Below, piece after piece: positions 60,124-64,000 of a stretch of DNA of 64,000 nucleotides. The stretch is from CAVOOW01 sp963697675 (GTDB lineage: Bacteria > Actinomycetota > Actinomycetes > JACCUZ01). Positions within the stretch are counted from its first letter, which is position 1; each line of letters begins with the position of its first letter. The stretch lies in contig CAVOOW010000006.1 of NCBI GenBank assembly GCA_963697675.1, forward strand, positions 124,001-188,000, in the 5' to 3' direction. Both the position numbers and the translations under genes were made by a program. The notes under the pieces are model-generated. The model did no database searches. It was not told the origin of the DNA and saw only the letters and a program-made list of their open reading frames with translations.

Positions 60124-60699
60124 TCAGTTGAGGGTGGGGTCGTCGGGGTAGGTCGACACCATCGCCAGCTCGCCACCCTGGCGGCGCAGCACGGCGCGCC
60201 ACAGCGACCCCGGGTCCAGGCTGAACACGTCGTGGGCCCGGCAGGGCAGGACGTACCACGCGCCCTCGGCGAGCTCGTCCTCGAGCTGGCCGGTGCCCCA
60301 CCCGGCGTAGCCCGCGAAGATCCGCAGGTCGGCCATGTCGGGAGCGAGCATCTCGGGTGGCGCGTCGAGGTCGATCAACCCGAGGCCGTCGAGGACGCGT
60401 CGCCAGCCCAGCGGCTCGGCCTGCCCCTGGCCGGGCAGCACCGCCAACCCGAGGGCCGAGTCGACCGCGACCGGGCCGCCGTGGAAGAGCACGCTCGGGT
60501 CGGTCGTGAAGGGCTGCCAGCTCGGGAGTACGTCGCCGACGGGCACCGTGGTGGGTCGGTTGACCACGACACCGAGTGCCCCGCTCTCGTCATGGTCGAG
60601 CACGAGTACGACGGTGCGCGCAAAGTTGGGGTCACCGAGGGCCGGAGTCGCCACCAGCAGCCGCCCCGTGAGCTCGGTCGCGACGCGCGGCTCGGTCAT
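60124..60699 (-). CDS. YqgE/AlgH family protein
   Basis: 191 residues. LTGRLLVATPALGDPNFARTVVLVLDHDESGALGVVVNRPT at the start is the family signature; FHGGPVAVDSALGL and RIFAGYAGWGTGQLEDEL follow. The biochemical role is unknown. Its ATG overlaps the VanZ gene stop (ATGA), forming a small operon malic enzyme-VanZ-YqgE. Confidence 0.92.
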   Translation of the reverse strand: MTEPRVATELTGRLLVATPALGDPNFARTVVLVLDHDESGALGVVVNRPTTVPVGDVLPSWQPFTTDPSVLFHGGPVAVDSALGLAVLPGQGQAEPLGWRRVLDGLGLIDLDAPPEMLAPDMADLRIFAGYAGWGTGQLEDELAEGAWYVLPCRAHDVFSLDPGSLWRAVLRRQGGELAMVSTYPDDPTLN

Positions 60700-61085
60700 G
60701 TCGTCAATGATCCCCCCGAGCGGGTCGATGCGACACCCGTTCGCGTCATCTTCACGGCGACGACAGCACCGATCGCGACACCCACCAGATCGGCCGCCAC
60801 GTCAGCTGGGTCACCGCTGCGGTTGGCGAGCAGCCAGTGCTGCACCAGCTCGCTGCTGACGGCGTGGACGGCGAGAAGCCCGACCAGCCAGGCCAGCGGG
60901 ACTCCCGCTCGAGCTCCGGCGATGACCACTACGGCGAAGATCACGACGTGCACGACCTTGTCGGCGAACGGGATCCCCCCGTCCGAGACCGGCCTTGGCC
61001 AGTAGAGCACGACGAGGTGCGCGACCACGGCCGCCACGAATAGCGCCCTTGCCCAGGCCTCGCGCCGGTTCTTCGCCGGGCTCAA
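60696..61085 (-). CDS. VanZ-like membrane protein
   Basis: About 129 residues with four hydrophobic segments (FVAAVVAHLVVLYWP, VVHVVIFAVVVIAGA, AWLVGLLAVHAVSSELVQHW, DLVGVAIGAVVAV). The SELVQ and DxxAxxxG pattern with PFADKVVH is typical of VanZ domains, which affect glycopeptide sensitivity in some bacteria. I place the start at TTG 61085, which overlaps a malic enzyme stop in the corrected frame. As sequenced, the frame is open from malic enzyme into this gene and would read as a fusion. Confidence 0.75.
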   Translation of the reverse strand: MSPAKNRREAWARALFVAAVVAHLVVLYWPRPVSDGGIPFADKVVHVVIFAVVVIAGARAGVPLAWLVGLLAVHAVSSELVQHWLLANRSGDPADVAADLVGVAIGAVVAVKMTRTGVASTRSGGSLTT

Positions 61086-62537
61086 GGCTCGAAACCCGGA
61101 GGATCCGAGGTGTCGATGTCTGAGTCGATGTCCGGGGTCGATGACCTGGTCGCCGACCCGGACCGCCTTGCGCACGGCCGCCGCCACCGTCGAGGACACG
61201 TCGGGATGGAAGACGCTGGGCACGATGTAGCTGGCATTGAGCTCCTCGTCGGTCACCACCGCCGCGAGAGCCCGGGCGGCGGCGATGAGCGTCTCCACGG
61301 TGACCGTGCGGCTGTGGGCGTCGAGCAGCCCGCGGAAGACCCCGGGGAAGGCGAGCACGTTGTTGATCTGGTTGGCGAAGTCGCTGCGGCCGCTCGCAAC
61401 GACGGCAGCGTGTTGGGACGCAGCCTGCGGGTCTACCTCGGGCGTGGGATTGGCCAGTGCGAACACGATCGCTCCGGTCGCCATCGTCGCTATGTCGTCG
61501 CCAGTGAGGATGTTCGGGGCGGAGACGCCGATGAAGACATCCGCACCAGCGAGGGCCGAGCGCAGGTCGCCGGTCAACCCGCTCGCGTTCGTCTGCTCGG
61601 CCACCCAGACGAGCTCACCGGCCAGACCGTCGCGGTCTCGGTGGATGACCCCGTCCTTGTCGGCCACAACCACGTCGACGGCACCCGCCGTGAGCAGCAC
61701 CGTGAGGATCGCCATGCCGGCCGCGCCGGCGCCGGACAGCACGATCCGGACGCCGCCGATGTCCTTGCCGACGACCTTCAGGGCGTTCGTGAGTGCGGCG
61801 AGGACGACGATCGCCGTACCGTGCTGATCGTCGTGGAAGACCGGGATGTCGAGGCTGGCGCGCAGCCGGCGTTCGATCTCGAAGCAGCGGGGCGCCGAGA
61901 TGTCCTCGAGGTTGATGCCCGCGAACACCGGTGCGATGAGCTCGACCGCGCGCACGATCTCGTCGACGTCCTGGGTGTCGAGGCAGATGGGGAACGCGTC
62001 GATGCCGGCGAACCGCTTGAAGAGCGCGGCCTTGCCCTCCATCACCGGCAGGGCGGCGAGCGCTCCGAGGTTGCCGAGACCAAGGACGGCGGAGCCGTCG
62101 GTCACGACGGCAACCGTGTTGCGCTTGATCGTGAGCCGGCGCGCATCGTCGGGGTTCTCGGCGATCGCCAGGCAGATCCGCGCTACCCCAGGCGTGTAGA
62201 TCATCGAGAGGTCGTCACGGTTGCGGATCGGCAGCTTGGGCTGGATCTCGATCTTGCCGCCGAGGTGCACCAGGAACGTGCGGTCCGAGACCTTCAGGAT
62301 GGTCACGCCCTCGACGCCGCCGAGCGCCGCGGTCACCTGTTCGGCATGTGAGGTGTCGCTGGCAGCGCACGTGACGTCCATGGTCAGCCGCTCGTGACCC
62401 GACGCCGTGACGTCGAGGGCCGTGACTACCCCGCCGGCCCCCTCCACGGCCGCTGTCAGCTGGCTCACCGCGTTGCCGCGAGCGGGCACCTCGAGGCGCA
62501 CGGTGATCGAATAGGAACTGCTGGGCAGGTTCGCCAT
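61082..62537 (-). pseudogene. NAD-dependent malic enzyme with ACT domain, C-terminal frameshift
   Basis: The first ~90 residues form an ACT domain (SITVRLEVPARGNAVSQL), followed by malic enzyme: LSMIYTPGVARICLAIAE, VTDGSAVLGLGNLGALAALPVMEGKA, ICLDTQDVDEIV, FHDDQHGTAIVVLAAL, LSGAGAAGMAI and FANQINNVLAFPG. It makes pyruvate from malate. Near 61134-61137 a run of four C (coding strand) appears to have one base too many. With three, the protein ends DPDIDSDIDTSDPPGFEP-stop and VanZ starts at TTG with a TTGA overlap. The span is 485 codons plus one base. The core enzyme is intact in either case. Confidence 0.88.
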
Positions 62538-62682
62538 GGTGCGCATCGTTGCAGAACGGCCGTGAGCAGCGTCACGTCGCCCGCGTGGTGCGATCAAGAA
62601 AACGGTCGCGAGGGCCGATACTGCTCACTGGAGGTCGCGCTGGCATCACGCCGACAGAACAGGGCCAGCAGCTGAGAAACCG

Positions 62683-62787
62683 ATGATCATGTTGATTCTT
62701 CTCGTACCCGGTGTAGTGCTGGCACTCGTACTCTGCATGGACCGTCTCGAGCGCTGGGCGGTCGAGACCCGCGACGAGCAAGTCTGA
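62683..62787 (+). CDS. 34-residue single-pass membrane micro-protein
   Basis: MIMLILLVPGVVLALVLCMD followed by RLERWAVETRDEQV: one hydrophobic helix and a charged cytosolic tail, the layout of small regulatory membrane peptides. The stretch is less GC-rich than neighbours. A ribosome site is not obvious; a second ATG two codons in is possible. It lies in the 278-bp gap between malic enzyme and the response regulator, divergent from the former. Confidence 0.5.
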   Translation: MIMLILLVPGVVLALVLCMDRLERWAVETRDEQV

Positions 62788-62815
62788 CCGCAGCCGTCGC
62801 CGTCCCGCCGCCTGC

Positions 62816-63262
62816 CTAGCGCGACGGCAGGCGCACGACCGTGACGAAGAAGTCGTCGATCTGGCGGACGACGTCGATGAACCGCTCGAAGTCGACCGGC
62901 TTCGTGACGTAGGCGTTGGCGTGCAGTGAGTAGCTGCGCAGCACGTCCTCCTCCGCCTCCGACGTCGTCAGCACGACCACCGGGATGTTCGCGAGGTTCG
63001 GGTCTGACTTGATGGCCTCCAGCACTTCACGGCCGTCCATGCGGGGCAGGTTGAGGTCGAGCAGCACGAGGTCGGGACGGGGTGCGGAGCCATATTCGCC
63101 CTCCCGGCGGAGGAAGGCCATCGCGTCAGCACCGTCCTGCACGACGTGGAGCTTGTTGGTCACCTTGTGGGCCTCGAACGCCTCCCGGGTCATGAGTACG
63201 TCGCCAGGGTCGTCCTCGACGAGCAGCACCTCAATCTGTCGCGCTGGCTGTGACAGCGTCAT
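62816..63262 (-). CDS. Rcp1-type response regulator
   Basis: 148 residues, a stand-alone receiver domain: LLVEDDPGDVLMTREAF (acidic pocket), phosphoacceptor Asp in PDLVLLDLNLPRMDG, VVLTTS and the Lys in NAYVTKPVDF. There is no output domain, so it signals by protein contact, as the cyanobacterial phytochrome regulators do. It overlaps the kinase gene by 32 bp, a strong sign of one signalling pair. Confidence 0.92.
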   Translation of the reverse strand: MTLSQPARQIEVLLVEDDPGDVLMTREAFEAHKVTNKLHVVQDGADAMAFLRREGEYGSAPRPDLVLLDLNLPRMDGREVLEAIKSDPNLANIPVVVLTTSEAEEDVLRSYSLHANAYVTKPVDFERFIDVVRQIDDFFVTVVRLPSR

Positions 63263-64000
63263 CCTTGTTCCTCTCGTCGTGCTCGGGCGGGACAGGCGCA
63301 CTGTCGGTGGACCCTGTGACTGGCAGGCTCCACCGGAGCACGGTCCCGCTGACCGCCGTTGTGTCGAGCCAGATCCGTCCGCCGTGGTATTCCACGATCT
63401 TCTTGCACATCGACAGACCGATGCCGGTGCCGCCGTAGGCGTCGCGGGCGTGGAGCCGTTGGAAGATCACGAAAATCTTGTCGGCGTACTGCTCTTCGAT
63501 GCCGATGCCATTGTCGCTGCAGGACATCTCCCACATGTCACCGGCACCGCGCACTCCGATGTGGACCCTCGGGGGCTCGGCGCCGTGGAACTTCACAGCG
63601 TTGCCCACCAGGTTCTGGAACAGCTGCACGAGCAGGGTGCTCTCACCGTTCACCGTCGGCAGCTCATCGCTGGTGATGACAGCACCCGTCTCCTCGATGA
63701 TCGCCGAAAGCTGGCGCTGCGCCTGGGCGAGTGCTGCTCCCAGGTCCACGGGGACGAAGTCAGTGGCCAGCCGCCCGACCCGCGAGAAAGCCAACAGGTC
63801 GTTGATGAGCTGCTGCATGCGCTTCGCACCGTCGACCGCGTACTCGATGTACTGGTCGCCACGCTCGTCGAGCTGGCCCTTGTAACGGCGCTCGAGAAGC
63901 TGGCAGAAGCTGGCGACCTTGCGCAGCGGCTCCTGCAGGTCGTGGGACGCGACGTAGGCGAACTGCTCGAGCTCGGTGTTGGACCGCACCAGATCCTGCG
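63231..64000 (-). CDS. Sensor histidine kinase, C-terminal part (runs off the window)
   Basis: At least 256 residues; the N-terminal sensor lies beyond 64000. The H-box is SNTELEQFAYVASHDLQEPLRKVASFC, with the phospho-His in ASHDLQEP, as in bacteriophytochrome-type (HWE-unlike) kinases. The ATPase domain follows: N-box LFQNLVGNAVKFHG, G1 CSDNGIGIE, F-box VIFQRLHARDAYGG, G2 GTGIGLSMCKKIVEYHGG. The C-terminal ~25 residues are polar. Paired with the Rcp1-type regulator downstream; kinases of this group often carry PAS or GAF light or redox sensors. Confidence 0.92.
   Translation of the reverse strand, partial: QDLVRSNTELEQFAYVASHDLQEPLRKVASFCQLLERRYKGQLDERGDQYIEYAVDGAKRMQQLINDLLAFSRVGRLATDFVPVDLGAALAQAQRQLSAIIEETGAVITSDELPTVNGESTLLVQLFQNLVGNAVKFHGAEPPRVHIGVRGAGDMWEMSCSDNGIGIEEQYADKIFVIFQRLHARDAYGGTGIGLSMCKKIVEYHGGRIWLDTTAVSGTVLRWSLPVTGSTDSAPVPPEHDERNKDDAVTASATD

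Noticed and set aside
60696..62597. A single 633-residue malic enzyme-VanZ fusion protein
   Set aside because: Removing one base from a four-base homopolymer gives a normal acidic malic enzyme C-terminus with a stop that overlaps a TTG start for VanZ, so two genes are far more likely.

Overview
The window is high-GC, densely coded DNA with GTG/TTG starts and many ATGA/GTGA start-stop overlaps, and its gene families point to an actinobacterium. The strongest marker is the block rdgB-rph-(MBL phosphodiesterase)-murI-cysM-cysO-mec ... DUF2017-clpS-pncB (2.9-14.2 kb). It has the same gene order as Mycobacterium tuberculosis Rv1341-Rv1330c, read here on the minus strand apart from pncB. Genus cannot be fixed from the sequence alone; a Nocardioides-like member of Propionibacteriales would fit.

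Layout. 0-2.7 kb: a DUF4956/VTC-domain pair, a small secreted protein and a cupin. 2.9-14.8 kb: the conserved block above plus pncA. It is interrupted between DUF2017 and mec by a divergent subtilase / TPR-CHAT protease pair and a 73-bp tandem repeat. 14.8-22.3 kb: a CGNR regulator, a GGDEF-EAL protein, the alkylation-repair pair ada-alkA/ogt, a PPOX-family protein and a class V aminotransferase. 22.6-31.7 kb: homogentisate dioxygenase, an unknown protein co-operonic with fumarylacetoacetase, yaaA, a secreted M1 peptidase, and hppD divergent from an Lrp/AsnC regulator; together these give most of tyrosine breakdown. 31.8-36.4 kb: a PBP4-type carboxypeptidase, a STAS protein, an SF2 helicase and a methyltransferase. 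36.4-48.0 kb: an accessory sugar-acid island of L-fucose type, with two fuconate dehydratase paralogues, a broken lactonase, a truncated alcohol dehydrogenase, an RbsABC-like transporter, a GntR regulator, a GH42 glycosidase and an aldo/keto reductase, plus scars of an IS21-like element and a ribulokinase. 48.1-50.8 kb: an MFS exporter and a sulfite-oxidase-family enzyme. 51.3-59.6 kb: purine catabolism, with three xanthine dehydrogenase subunits, a fused allantoicase-OHCU decarboxylase, HIU hydrolase, uricase, a CitE-like DUF6986 protein and a VOC protein. 59.6-64 kb: DUF3039, YqgE, a VanZ-like protein, malic enzyme, a response regulator and a histidine kinase that runs off the end.

Two signals cross these regions. 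First, at least 15 copies of a core, TCGATCATGCA, sit at seven intergenic locations, including five composite units in which two cores in the same orientation are 60-62 bp apart around a conserved interior; this looks like an undescribed family of interspersed repeats. Second, about ten genes of conserved families are split by single small indels (DUF4956, rdgB, murI, zf-TFIIB, M1 peptidase, dacB, lactonase, DUF6986 twice, malic enzyme). That many suggests residual assembly errors for most, although the lactonase carries a clean 4-bp duplication that could be real. No rRNA, tRNA or CRISPR array was recognised.
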